In this document: one piece after another, positions 36,001 to 48,621 of the stretch
Numbering within the stretch: position 1 is the first letter of the stretch
How the letters are laid out: the number at the start of each line of letters is the position of its first letter
Source: Atopsyche davidsoni
Taxonomy: Eukaryota > Arthropoda > Insecta > Trichoptera > Hydrobiosidae
Length of the DNA: 64,000 bases
Assembly: GCA_022113835.1 (NCBI GenBank)
Contig: JAILWY010000006.1
Coordinates: 1,798,001-1,862,000 of the forward strand
Reading direction: 5' to 3'
Position numbers and translations under genes: made by a program
Notes under the pieces: generated by a model
Database searches by the model: none
What the model was told of the DNA's origin: nothing
The model's input: the letters and a program-made list of their open reading frames with translations, nothing else

Positions 36001-39000
36001 GATTTTACTAGAAATGAATGGTTCGTGGATGAAGTGGGTAGGATAGGATGTACGTGTACACGACCGGGGGCGCATCCGGGGCGAGTGATTGAAGCCTCCC
36101 GCATTCTGTAGCAAAATATTTGTCGAGGTAAACGTTACATTATTAAGGCAGTGCAAATACACCCTTGTCAAATTTAATACCGCCGCTGGGATATTGGGGG
36201 ATGTTACCAGCCCTTCCTATAACAATTAAATATTAGATGGACTCCGGGAGTACACTGGGAGCTAAATAAGGCTATGATTATTGAAAGTATTATTATATAT
36301 TTTGTGCATAGGATTACCACTTCTATTATCATAAATAAAACTAAATAGTTATTCGAAATAGAGTTATTCTCCTCTTTGAAAACTTTTTAATCTTTCATTT
36401 GTAAATTTGTTTTAATTTACCTGTTAATTATTAATCAACAACAACAAAATAGAAATTATATTATACAAACCAGGCAAAGAGATTGCAGCCGCTCTCTGTG
36501 TTGAGCAGTTTTAATTAAAGCAGAGGATATTCTGTTAAATTATATACATTTCCACAATTATTCAATCATTCTGTTTAGTTTGAACACAAATTATAAAGTA
36601 AATATAAAATATAAAAATACGCGCTTAAACCAACATTGTTCTATGGTCACACGGTTATACCCTTTAATGTAATCATAACAAAATATATCAAAGCTGATAA
36701 AATATTAACACAGCAGAATGTCGCCACATCAAATGGGTTTAATTTAACGTAATATATAAAGGAAAAATAATTACATATAAACACAAGAAAAACATCGGGA
36801 AAACGTCGTCAGTCGTCCACCGGTAATGAAAAAACAGCACATGTGACAAGCGGCTAATTGACAACGTGATAACATTAACGGGCTTGGGAAACTCAGGGAA
36901 ATTCCTGGGAATATATTCATTCACCCCCATTTAATAATATCTACTAAAGAAAGGAAAACTTCTTGGAGACATTTCTTCATTAAAATACAGGTAGTCCAAT
37001 GCACCTGAATAACGCGACACGTTTTTTTCGGACTAACAAACATAAATAAAACGACAAAATATTTATTTGTAAATTGTAAAACTTTTAAGCAGAGTGTTAA
37101 TCAATCCTTCATCCTTGAAATGGCACGTGAAAGAAAATTATTTATTCAGAAAGTTCATTTTCTACAAGTCAGTCATGTGACAGAGTAAAGGTAATATTTT
37201 TTAACAGTTTGGAAAACAAAACTTAGCGTTGCGATTTTTCATAATGTAATACTTAGTAAGAAAAATACACGTATTAAGTTATTTCCTGTAAAAAAAAGTA
37301 CTATGCCGTTGTAAAAAAAACTAATTGCTATTGTAGGTATTTAATAGAATATATTTTATATGAGATAAATAGTTTCAATGAGGTTATTGATCTAAGTATA
37401 GTGTTCGACAGCAAATTGAATGTTCACCATTTTACATGAAATTCACTGGGTTTCATACTGAGGAGTTTTTTAAAAATGTTGATAGAAAAATCTCTAAGTA
37501 GTAAGCATACTGGAGTCCAGATGCCTTGTGTGGGATCTAAAGAATCTTCCTACGTTCTTTATCTCAAGAAGGTGCGAAGAAAATTTGTAAGGTACTACTT
37601 ACTATATTTTAGATTTTATCCTTAATATTATAACCTTTAGAATTTGTTCATACAAACGGCGCAATATTATAATTACATATTAGATTTTATTCGTATTTGT
37701 TATTCTGCAGAATAATTTACATATTTATTTATGAAAATCTTAAATATTACGTAATTTTCATAAATAAGTTAATAGTACTATTACTAAGTATTACTTATCA
37801 ATACAAAAAAACATGTTATGTCAACACTTTACTTATGACTATTTATATTCCATTCGCAAATAATATACAGAATTATGAGTACTAAGTCGACATAATGTAT
37901 ATAATTAATTAACATCGTTAAGATTATTTTCTTTTGTCAAATACTAGAAGTATTTACATAAGAAGGTAGGAGTGCAAATATTAATTCTGTTTAATTATTT
38001 GGTGCCGAGTTCTAAGACAAAACGGAGTGTTTTGTTAACGTTACATGAATTACAAATATTTGATAAAACAGACGGAACGCTCGTGTTCTCAATACGGAAA
38101 AACTCCGCGGCTCGAGGCCTTTCTCGATATTTGTTAATTCGTTACGCAATGGGTGATCAGTCGACTGAGCAATGTAGAAATATAAAAAAATATTATCTAT
38201 TTATATAACAAAAGAACAAACACTTAAATGGAAATCCAAAACCTTGGTTGACTCACAATAACCAAGGATTATTATTTGCACATTTTACAAATTTTCGAGT
38301 TCAGGCAAATCATCGATTAATCAGATTTTTTTAATGCGATGAGTCCAAAGTCACAAGAACATACGATTTATCTTGACATTGTCTCTTTTTTACAATAAAA
38401 AAAACCTACTTTAATTTAAATACATGAGAGTTTTTGTGTATATTTCTTGTCATAAATGTCAGTGTCCTATACATGTTCACTGTCGATGTTTTTGCCGACG
38501 TTTCATAAACGCTGTTAGAAACACTGCCAGCTCGAGAAAGCGAATAGCCGTAGCAATTTCAGCAAATCACTCGATATACTCCTATTTCTTTAAATTAAAT
38601 TATTCATTTCATAGTCGTAATACACTTTCTCTAAAACTAGAATTCGCAGTGTTTTCTACAAAAACCTATTCATTTAAACTAAAATATAAATGTACCCAAG
38701 TGTACAAAATATATTTAATCGAACTCTTAAAAATAATGACAATGTGACTTTATTTAAAGAATCCGTTGACTAATTATATATAAATGCATTAAAACTATAA
38801 AAATGTAAATTCATTAAAACCCTGGTGCATTATTTAAGTTGCTTTCATGTATTATCTTTTCCAAGAGTGTGTTCTTTTATATGGCACAGATTTGGAATCG
38901 CACGATCTAGGTTTAGATATTTATTTGTAGCCAATGTTTATGCAACTGAATCACAGGGGTGTAAAAAATCTAACGCGTACAGTTATTCCACTCCACGCTT

Positions 39001-41129
39001 GTATTTTGCTTTAAAATTAGCATAGGCTTTTTCTGTTATGCTCATCCCTAGGCAAGATGGTTAGAAGAGGGATGGGGCCCGAAGAGAATGTGTACTCCTG
39101 GGAGCATGCTTGGGGTTTACAAAAAGGAGAGGGAGGCAACCTCTGGGGCCTCGAATTTGTTACTTTTATTTTTAAAACGTTTACTTCTATTTGAACTCTC
39201 ACGAAACGTAAATGAAAAAAAATGATTTGTTTATGTGAAGCCGACGATTTAACTTCACGTGATTATTCTGCGGCCGCTTTAAAATTTAATCCGTGTAAAA
39301 TGTCGGTTTACTCGCAAATTTGGAATAAAGAAATTCATTTTGTTTTTTAAACGACGTGTGCTCACAAGGGAGCTTTTACTCATGTTTATAATACGAGCTC
39401 ATACCTTTGAAAATAAATTTGGAACTTTAATACATCTGCCACATATTTTTTTATACTAACTTGATGAAAACAGGACCATCAACTTCTACCTAAGAATTTA
39501 TCATTCTAATTTCAGCACTGAAGTCGAATAATATATAAATTAAATAAAGGTTTTTTAAATAAAATATTTTTTTATGACTTTCGTTTACACTGTTAGATTT
39601 TGTGTATAAACATCATCCACTGAAGTTCAAACAATGCAGACCAAGTATAGTTTGAGCACCTGATAACGATGTTAATATAATACATCAAAACTAATAGTGA
39701 ATATGTTATACAAGCATAGTTAAATTTACTAAATTAAGAGTGTTTGATAATAAATGGGTGGCAATTAGTATCGGTAGTTAATTTTTTTCGATGTTTTGTA
39801 TTGCTCAAATTATAACATATTATTAATAAAACTATCGTTTGATAAACAAATACGACATATATTCCATCAAAAAAAATCCTTAAATAAATATATTTTCTTT
39901 TCCAGCAACAATCTGGCAGTGAATTTTAGTTGAAAATTTTCTTTCAGACTTCGGGCTGAAAATAAATTATAATTCCATTACAACGAAATACAAAGATCTT
40001 AATTGCTATGTACGCCTTGTTTGCGTTAGTTCCCCATCGGTCTGGTTGGAAGCCATAAAACACCGCTTTTATTACCTGGACTCTGGAACCTTCCCCGAGC
40101 GCCGGCGAATCTTCCGCGCCCGGAATAAACAACTGAAACTGACCTAATTCCCGCTACTGAATGAATATGTAATTCTTAAGGAATAACAGAACTCGTGAAA
40201 GTTTTCAGTCGATATTTTTCAGGAGTGCTCCCCCGCTTACTTTTCAGTAGCCGAAAGAACCTATTAATCATCGAACTACGCCTAACAAATTTTATGTAAT
40301 TTTATTATAATACTTTATAACAAGTTGGTTGGACCAAATGATACGTACTAAATATTAGATGCGACAGTTAAAATATATATAAATAATAATCAATTTTATA
40401 TGGCATGCATTTATAAAAAATGCTATAAATATTGACAAAATTGTCATATATACAAAATCCAAATATTTCAGTGTCTAAAAAAACTATCTAAATTTAAGCA
40501 AAATTAGTTTAAAAAAATTTTAAACATTATTTTTTATTGATATCCTATACATTTTTATATATCAATAAGTGGATTAAAAAACGAAAATAGATCATTTAAA
40601 ATGAGGATATGCATATCTCTGTTAAAAAAACTTTCAAGATATACTTAAAAGACGCGACCCTTAAACAACGAACGAATACTGTAAACAATGGTATTTTTTT
40701 TTTTAATATTAAATTTAATAAAGTATTGCCTGAATATGGAATTTCTGGGTTCTCGGAATATTAATAAGAAACCAGAGGAGCCCTCGGAAAGTCGGTTTTG
40801 TTTCGGAGACGTGGCATGTAGGTCAGCGCCGGCCGGGCGTGTGTACACTAGAGCAGGCCGAGTCTCAGCACCTAAACTCCGCCTGAAGGAAACCTTTACT
40901 AACTGAAACGGTTAATATTTGAAGCCCCTGCGGTTACAGTATACGCCTATATTGCTACTTCCTTTTTTCAATTGAGTTCCGAACGTATCGTCACTTAAGT
41001 AAAATAATAAAACCTACCTATAACTGACGACGGATAGCCTGATAAGAATATAACATAACGTATAAGTCAATCGGCTTACGTGTAATCTCCTATAGCCTTC
41101 TCTCAATGTACGATAATAATGCTTCATAT

Positions 41130-41388
41130 AGAGTGTCCCAAAATTAACGCAAGATTTGAATTTGTCGCCATTTTTGCAGTAAAGTTTTGGGTACACTTAA
41201 AATAAAACAATTTGACAGCTGACAGTTTAGGGTTAGTAAAAATGGAGCGTTACACGATAAAACAACGTGTCTTCGTTATTGAACAATATTTCAAAAATAA
41301 TGAAAGCTTGGCAGCCGCAGATCGAAAATTTCATACAAAATATGGTCGGAATAGACACCTTTATATGCTCTATTATACGATTTTTTAA
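41130..41388 (+). mobile_element. 5' remnant of a mariner-like element
   Basis: The stretch starts with GAGTGTCCCAAAATTAACGC (41131), a terminal-repeat type seen on insect mariner-like elements carrying the DUF4817 domain. About 110 bp of untranslated leader follows, then the start of the transposase frame. Homology ends abruptly at about 41357; no matching 3' inverted end was found downstream, so this is a 5' fragment. Confidence 0.75.
41242..41388 (+). pseudogene. Truncated DUF4817-type helix-turn-helix N-terminus of a transposase
   Basis: The frame begins MERYTIKQRVFVIEQYFKNN and continues ESLAAADRKFHTKYGRNR. It matches the N-terminal helix-turn-helix domain DUF4817 ('MERY..xQR..I...Y..N..S...A.R.F...YGR') that precedes mariner-like transposases in many insects. 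In intact members a second DNA-binding helix and the DDE/D catalytic domain follow; here the recognisable part stops after about 38 residues, and an unrelated AT-rich tail brings a stop at codon 49. The context GTAAAAATGG gives A at -3. It is a dead fragment with no catalytic residues. Confidence 0.8.
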
Positions 41389-44300
41389 AAATATATTAAT
41401 ATTTTAAAAAATATTAATAGACTTAATGTTAATAATTAAGAAAAAAAAAATGTAAAGTATAATTTTATTTTTGGTATAAATATTTTTTTATTGTCAAATT
41501 TACGCATAGTTAGTGTACTAAAATATTCAACATGAATTGACCTCATTTTTATAATAAAAAATATTACAATTCTAAATACTACTAATAAGTTAAAATCAGG
41601 TGCTAACAGTCGCTATACGCTAACAACACAGTAAACGAACAGTTTTCATCTGTGGGCCATTGAGACACCTGAGGTCCAATCAGGCGAGAAATCACGACTC
41701 ACCTTGGAGCGAATTCACAAGTAGATTAAACAACTAAGCATTGACACTGTTGCTCCAAGGAAGGATGCTTACGTAACGCTGGCGGAGCAGCGCGGACGGT
41801 CAGCTGTTCAATGCTCGCACCGAGGTGTTGCGCAGTTCTGTACAATGGCAGATCCACGATGTCTGCCGCTCTCACAACCGACTATCTCTTAAAAGATTCC
41901 CTGACTTATAATGAATATACAATAAAATATATTGATTTAGTGTGTTTTACCAAAAACACTACAGGCAAAGTACGGTGACATCTAATGATTTTAAACAAAG
42001 ATTGTCTCAGACGAAAATGTACAATATTTCATATAGAGATAAGCAGTTTCCTTGTGCAAAAATATATATAACGCGTGATTAATATATATAATGTTAGTTT
42101 TATAAACTCACTCATTTTATAAAAACCGCAAAAAAGTTTTCTATTAGACCATTAGAAGCAATCGATATAAATGAATTATTTACAATAATGTTGATATGTA
42201 ATAAAGTATCGTATTTAATAAATTATTTTATGTAACACATATTTAGAGTTGGAAATAATCTAAATGCTAGTACAGTTAAAATAATCTGTTGTTCTTATAT
42301 ATTTTACTACAAAAAAGTCGATGGACACCTCTTTTATCCTATTATTTTTGTTATTTTATAAAGAATGCCGAGCATTATAGTATATCCATGGTAATAAATT
42401 CAAAAATACTTTTTATCGTACGTAAAACACTTGCGACTTCAGCAGGCGATGTGTCTCAGATATAGCGTGTACATAATACAACAGTCAAGCCTGTTCAAAT
42501 ATGAAGATTGATAGCAAAAAATCAAGGATCGGAATTCGTTCGGAACAAAAGGAGACAGACTTAATGACATGTTCCGTGGCCGTATTTGCTGGAGTCAGAT
42601 TTGTCGAAGGGGAGGGTTTTCCGAAAACTGAGAAGGGTTAAGAAGCGGGCAACCCTCGGGGAAGGCCTCGTGAAAGTTGGCCGCGGGGACCCACCAGTAT
42701 TGGAAAGGACACATCCGCAAGGCATAATGTCCTGCCTGGAATTTATTTTATTAAACTCAACTGAATAAGTAAATGCTACATAGTGAATTTCCCCTTTTTT
42801 AATTTAAATATAGATTATTTACTCTTATTTTACCGCTTCTTGACATAAAATATTACACATCGATATATACACGCGTTATTGATGAGCACAAAACGTAATA
42901 ATCTAAAAGAAAACCAAGTCCCTCAAAATGAAAAATACTTATGTAAATTTCTTAGTTTGGAATGGAATATAGAAACATACAAAATAAAAGATCGGTTCGC
43001 TATTTACATTTAATTAAATTTATATCATTAAAAATATTAAATTACTGATTAAGCCTGCAAAATATACGAAAGCAAATAGGCACTAGAGTATAAGCAAATA
43101 TCATAACTAGCTTATTATAATGTAGAGTACATGAAAGGCACTTGTCTACACGAACACACTAAAAAATGTTAAAATTCATAAGTTTTCATTCTCATTCATA
43201 ACAAAGGCGAGAAGTCATTAAATAAAAAGTACCTAGATAAATAAAAATACAAAAAAAAACAATAAATCATTTCTTAGACTGGAGTACTTTTCCATAAGTT
43301 TCAATGCGTCTCGGGGCGAGCACAAAGGCAAATTACAAAGCGACTCCAGAAAAAGAAGAATTAATAAGGAGAAAAGCGTCAATGTAGGAGACGACAAAAA
43401 GATTCATAAAAAAAGTAAATAGGTCCTGCGAAATAACGAGATAGATTTGTCACGAGAATCATAGCGATAGGAGACAGGCTAATGATAATGTGTCATTATA
43501 AATGACTTCATCACATCGTCAGCCAAGAATTTTCCTGGCCGCAAACAAAAGAAAGTTATTTCTCTAATAAAAGCAGCTGGAAAAAAGTTTCAGTAAAACA
43601 AAGCCAAGCTCATCATGTTGATATCCTCAAGGAATAATGCGTTTGTAGATATGAAATCATTTGGTTTCATGTGACTAAACAATAATTATAAAAAAACATA
43701 TTATTACTTCTGCTATTTCTATTTACAGCTTGATGTAATTATTATTTCTGTTCATAACTTCAAATATATATATAAAAAATATTTTAATATGAAATCATTT
43801 CTTCGTTTATAAGTACTTATTGTGAAATACGTGTAACCAAAGCTCAATTACCTGTCAAATACATAAAACGGATTTAATATAACTCTATTCTTTTTATCTC
43901 AAATTTCGATCAAACTATTAGAAATATAGCGTATATTTTGTAAGTGATTATATATTGTATGGTATAATATCGAAATAGAGTAATTAACAATAAATGTTAT
44001 GTTTTTGACACATCAGTCTTCAATTTTACTTTACTCTATCGGAATTGCGGGTAAAATATATTTTTACTCACAAATAAACCAAGTTAATATTTCATTGAGA
44101 TAAATAAATAATGTATGTTTTGTGACAAGTTTATAAAATTAGCAGCAATAATCGATGTGCTTTTTGTGGGATGTAATAATTTATAGAAATGCTTCAAAAA
44201 TACAGCAAACTTCTCATGGTGCAAGAATCATAGTGAAGTTCACAGACAGGTCAGATCAATTTCGCTTACTACTGCATGCTAATAAAACAAAAACTTATTT

Positions 44301-45938
44301 TATATACCCCAGCTCTAAGAATGCTTATTGCATACAGTAAATATAACGTCTTCTACTTTTATTTATTTATTTAAACGAAAAATACAAATACATGTATTTT
44401 TTTATAAATATAAAGACATACTAAGTAAGTTATTATTTTTGTATTCTTATTATTGGCCATACCAAGCTTTTTTCTAAAAAAAAATCCAGATAATGTATAA
44501 TTACATATTATTATGATTAGAGTAATTTTTAAATAAATTTCCTTTATGTATGATATTTCCATACAAAACGATCCTGCAGTAAATAAAAATCTAGAACAAT
44601 CCATCAGATTATCCTTCGGTATTATGATAATTCATAAAATGAGAAAGCGAGTATGATTTATAACAATAAATAAAGGATGCTTTGTATCTGGTAGTGTGAT
44701 TCTTACGCTAAATTGTGAGTGATAGAGATAGCTGCCTTATTAAACGGAGAAGGTAATCCATCGTCCAATTATTTTCCAGAAACAGATTTCCCAAGAAAGG
44801 TCGAAACCATCACTCATTTCTCTGTTTAAGATGCAAGAATATGTCAAAATCAAGAATTATGATTAATTGAAATGACGGATTCAACATGTTATGTTTATAC
44901 AACCATAAGCAGACTGTTTTTTTATCACAGTGCATAAAACAAAATAGGATTTTATGTCTATTAAAATTTAACAAAGTTAAAATATTTTAGTCAAATATTG
45001 ACTGTGAAGTATGTTATGATGAAATAATAATAGGAAAAAAAATATTCGTCTGTATTTATTCACGTAATAATAAATTAAGAATATATAATCAATTGAATAA
45101 TCAAAACAATACTAGAACCTGCTAATAATTTTATCTTATAATCTACGGATTTCAAGAAAAAAAATTAATCACAATCAATACGTACACGACAAATTGACAA
45201 AGTAAAAGTCTATGATAGAAATAACAAAAAAATAATGCTGTATAAACAAGTACTTCTTCGGTTGATTGCTTTACTGTCCAGTTTTTTTGATTGTAACTGC
45301 TACATGTTAACATCATTACAATTTTTTCGACGCCGAAATATCACTTATCTAGATATCAATAATGTTGAAGTTCCTGTTTTAATCACCCCACATACCAGCC
45401 TTTCAAGACTCAGTAATTGCCTTCATGTTGCAATTAACTGTTAAGAAAATACGTCAGAGTAACAAAATTTTCTTCCAAAATCTCATTACTTTCCAAAGTA
45501 TTACACTAACCAAATCAACAATAATCTATTTATTGAAAACGTTGACATAATTTTTGCTTCATCGATAAGGGAATCACGGTAGATTCTGATTATTACTTGT
45601 TCAACTTAATCTATGAAAAGACGTGAAAAAAACTAGAATATATTGTAAACAAATCGGAAAGTATTTATTAGACAGTAATACCACAAATCTCATGTGTGTA
45701 AGCATTAAAATAAATAATGGACTTAAACAAAATTAAATTTAAAATAAACTACCCGACACAGTTACTTTTAAACAGATGGGAAGATAAATATTCTGCAGTT
45801 GACGGTATCCGCAATAAACTTGGATCCACATAAGCACGCTCTATACAACTAGTGCAGTGAGGCTTTCATTTGCCAAGTATGTATTCGATAAAAACTGAGG
45901 GTACTCTAAAGAAGTCCCCGAAGTTTCCCGATGCCTAC
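41389..45938. other. AT-rich DNA without a recognised gene
   Basis: A GC-richer block at 41640-41900 contains a 9-bp perfect stem, CCTTGGAGC/GCTCCAAGG (41702-41710 and 41752-41760). Another lies at 42560-42720. The ORF at 45235-45444 has a hydrophobic start but no recognisable family. Confidence 0.35.
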
Positions 45939-46086
45939 CTTTGACATGTCTGAAATACGCCAGACGTTGCATGCTAATAAACGATGCAGCGAATTCGCGT
46001 CCCAGTTTTGGAAGCGTTCCGGAAGTATGCACATGCCGGCCGCTCCGGCAACTCTTGGCAGCGCACGCTAAGCTCTTGCTGAGCAT
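45939..46086 (-). other. Candidate first exon with mitochondrial-targeting-like peptide
   Basis: On the minus strand the ATG at 46086 opens 49 codons to a donor, AAAG|GTAGGC (45939/45938), phase 1. The peptide begins MLSKSLACAAKSCRSGRHVH and has nine Lys/Arg, many Ser/Ala and a single acidic residue, as in mitochondrial presequences. The frame stays open beyond the donor for 32 codons. No downstream exon was recognised. It is divergent from the small plus-strand ORF at 46107, 20 bp away; at most one of the two may be real. Confidence 0.25.
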
Positions 46087-46106
46087 TACCTGAGCAAGCT
46101 TTCATA

Positions 46107-46211
46107 ATGCCAGTCGAAATTACGAAATCGCTTGTAATGCTCGGTGCTGCTGTACTTATCTGCGCCGGGGTGATGTACGTAAAACACGTGATATTGAAGC
46201 ATTACGGGTAG
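46107..46211 (+). CDS. Small ORF, 34-residue single-pass membrane micropeptide candidate
   Basis: The ATG has A at -3 (CATAATGCC), and 34 codons end in TAG at 46211. The product starts MPVEITKS, then has a clean hydrophobic helix (LVMLGAAVLICAGVMYV, residues 9-25), then a basic tail KHVILKHYG. This topology is typical of small mitochondrial or ER membrane proteins. I do not recognise the family. The ORF is too short for coding statistics, and a 34-codon frame arises easily by chance; the GC-richer local composition is the only added support. Confidence 0.25.
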   Translation: MPVEITKSLVMLGAAVLICAGVMYVKHVILKHYG

Positions 46212-46340
46212 TTATTCTTGAAATTATAACTACGCCAGTCATTATGTGCATGCTTTGAAAAATAATCAAAGTATCCTTTTATTAATGTTAAAATGATTTT
46301 TATGAGCATTGTAGTTAAAAGATATTTTTCCCTAAAAAAA

Positions 46341-46425
46341 ACACTGGCTCACCATAAATGTATGCTTAGTGAGATGATCGCCAACCTCCTTTGAGGAGAG
46401 ACACCCGAAAAAGAAGAAATAAATC
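46341..46425 (+). repeat. Terminal piece of a dispersed insect repeat, copy A
   Basis: The segment CACTGGCTCACCATAAATG...GATCGCCAACCTCCTTTGAG...GACACCCGAAAAAGAAGAA resembles the 3' end of a short dispersed repeat common in Lepidoptera (recollection, not a search). A shorter, diverged copy in the same orientation lies at 52791-52830. Confidence 0.45.
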
Positions 46426-47394
46426 TTCAACAATTGTATTATTTTATTTTAATACTACTTTAAGTGGATTTTTACATAAAATCAAAAAATATATAATTAT
46501 AAGAGAAGTACTTTATGAGTCATGTTTTTAATCATTGAATCGGTTAAAAAGTTATTTCTTCAACAAAAAGCGAAAAAAAATATTTTAGATTTGTTTTAAT
46601 TGAAATATCATTAATAAAATAACCGTCTAATATGCAAGATCTGCGACATGTGCTATTTATACATTTTATATAAAATAAACATTTTGAATTGGCGTTCAAG
46701 CACAAAACGTCATCAGCAGGTAAATGCGTTCATAATAAATAATAAAATTATTAAAACGTTTTTAAAAATCAATTTTATTTTTTGAAGCAAAAATAGTGTG
46801 CCAAGATTTAAATAATAATATACACATGAAAAAATACTTGCCAGCCGGATAAAAAATATAACTAAAAAAACGGTTTTCAAAACAATCAAGTAGTGATTTT
46901 AGTGATATAATGTAATATACAAAATACAACCTGAAATTCTGAAGACGCGACAGTAATTTCGTGAATTTTCACAGATACATAGTGAATGTGACAAGTTGTT
47001 TGCTATGTTATCTCCGCAAGAGTAATTATTCATAATACAATTTACTAGCTTCACGTAGTATGAGGCATCACAAGGATTATGATGTAGACTCCGGTTGGCA
47101 GAACCGAGGTTCAGGAATCCGAAACTATGATCTAAGTAAAACGAATTTCTTACGGGTAAAGGAATAATCTTAAAATTATTCATGTATATTTTTTTGATAA
47201 TAATATATTATTTTGAATACATAACAGAACTGTAATGCGCTTATTAAATTTGTCTTGCATATGCAATGTCAATATATCAAATCAATGCGTAGACCTATGC
47301 CATCAGAACATATGTCGAAGAGAAACTATTATTCGAGGTTCGTTGATCCTAACCACTGATTTAACAAACAAGTTGCGAAATCTATATATACCTT
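46426..47394. other. AT-rich DNA without a recognised gene
   Basis: Nothing recognised. The 94-codon minus-strand frame at 46899-47183 has no known domain. Confidence 0.35.
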
Positions 47395-48578
47395 AAGGCT
47401 GTGGTCCCTAACCCAATGCCCGCGGAAACCATGGTGCCCGCCATGGTGGACCAAGATAAAAAATTATTTAAGTTTACAATAAAATGCTATGAAAAAAAAT
47501 AATATTTAGTAAGTAAACAGAGAAATATAACCGAAAATAATTATACCGTTATAATTTTAATAATAATTCATTCCAGAAAATCATACAAGCCTGTTGAAAT
47601 AGCATCTTATGGGTGAAGTTTGGTTTATCTCTGTTTCTGTAATAAAGCCCTCTAGTAATGCGTCCACGGTATTGTTCAGATACTCGATAGAAAAGTTGCT
47701 GAATAAATATAAATCTGATAGAGTTTACTTTTATCATTATAATAATAGATATTCACGAATCAAATGCCTTGTCCCTCAACAAGAATAAATCTGATATTTT
47801 TGCGGTAGAAAAAGTGAGGTGAAATCTATGTGAAAGCGTCTACGATATTTTTGCGGGAGAAAAAGTGAGGTGAAATCTATGTGAAAGTGTTTTTGATATT
47901 TTTACGGTAGTAAAAGTAAGGTGAAAGCTATGTGAAAGCGTCTCTGATATTTTTGCGGTAGAAAAAGTGAAGTGAAATCTATGTATTAGTGTTTTTGATA
48001 TTTTTACGGTAGTAAAAGTAAGATGAAAGCTATGTGAAAGCGTCTCTGATATTTTTTCGGTAGAAAAAGTAAGGTGAAATCTATGTGAAAGTGTTTTTGA
48101 TATTTTTACGGTAGTAAAAGTAAGGTGAAAGCTATGTGAAAGCGTCTCTGATATTTTTGCGGGAGAAAAAGTGAGGTGAAATCTATGTGAAAGTGTTTTT
48201 GATATTTTTACGGTAGTAAAAGTAAGGTGAAAGCTATGTGAAAGCGTCTCTGATATTTTTGCGGGAGAAAAAGTGAGGTGAAATCTATGTGAAAGTGTTT
48301 TTGATATTTTTACGGTAGTAAAAGTAAGGTGAAAGCTATGTGAAAGCGTCTCTGATATTTTTGCGGGAGAAAAAGTGAGGTGAAATCTATGTGAAAGTGT
48401 TTTTGATATTTTTACGGTAGTAAAAGTAAGGTGAAAGCTATGTGAAAGCGTCTCTGATATTTTTGCGGTAGTAAAAGTGAGGTGAAAGCTATGTGAAAAT
48501 CTATCTGATATTTTTGCGTAGTTATAAAATGGTGCCTGCCGCCCGCTTGGGTGCAAAAAGATTGGGGAAAAAGATAAG
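47395..48578. mobile_element. Possible hAT-like non-autonomous element hosting the 51-bp minisatellite
   Basis: The left boundary GCTGTGGTCCCTAACCC (47396) followed by a GC-rich CCATGGTGCCCGCC, and the right boundary ATGGTGCCTGCCGCCCG (48529) followed by AAAAAGATTGGGGA, look like diverged hAT-type ends (CAGTGGTTCCCAACC...). The inner GGTGCC words also mirror each other. No convincing 8-bp duplication remains. Boundaries are uncertain. Confidence 0.35.
47793..48520. repeat. 51-bp minisatellite in 102-bp higher-order units
   Basis: GATATTTTT recurs at exactly 51-bp steps from 47793 to 48507, 15 times without one indel. Monomers alternate between type A (GCGGGAGAAAAAGTGAGG...) and type B (ACGGTAGTAAAAGTAAGG...), making a 102-bp unit. 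Three consecutive 102-bp units (48150-48455) look identical base for base, so expansion or homogenisation was recent. Edge monomers (47793, 47997, 48507) are the most diverged. Because 51 is a multiple of 3, one minus-strand frame stays open for 238 codons as a 17-residue repeat (KISETLSHSFHLTFTTV); the monomer differences change amino acids freely, so I do not call it a gene. Confidence 0.95.
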
Positions 48579-48621
48579 GATATAAAAATAAATTAAGTGA
48601 GATAATTATTTATACATGCAA

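Larger units (their letters stand above)
30104..41129. other. 11-kb AT-rich stretch without a recognised gene
   Basis: Mostly A/T-rich. Landmarks: a G-rich tandem repeat at 31289-31330, a (TA)n microsatellite at 33003-33028, and GC-richer islands at 30420-30540, 32430-32560, 33290-33370, 34560-34690, 35510-35570, 36030-36110, 39050-39160, 40070-40130 and 40770-40890. ORFs of up to 107 codons lack recognisable domains; the one at 38424-38747 has a His/Cys-rich start (HKCQCPIHVHCRCFCRR), which I consider chance. Confidence 0.35.

Noticed and set aside
38424..38747. Cys/His-rich 107-codon frame as a zinc-binding protein
   Set aside because: The CxC...HxHCxC run does not match a known zinc finger spacing, and the rest of the frame is translated AT-rich DNA.
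47793..48520. CRISPR-like array
   Set aside because: Contiguous tandem monomers without spacers, in a eukaryotic genome.
47840..48556. 238-codon minus-strand frame as a repeat protein
   Set aside because: It is a direct consequence of a homogenised 51-bp monomer lacking stops in one frame; monomer differences are freely amino-acid changing.
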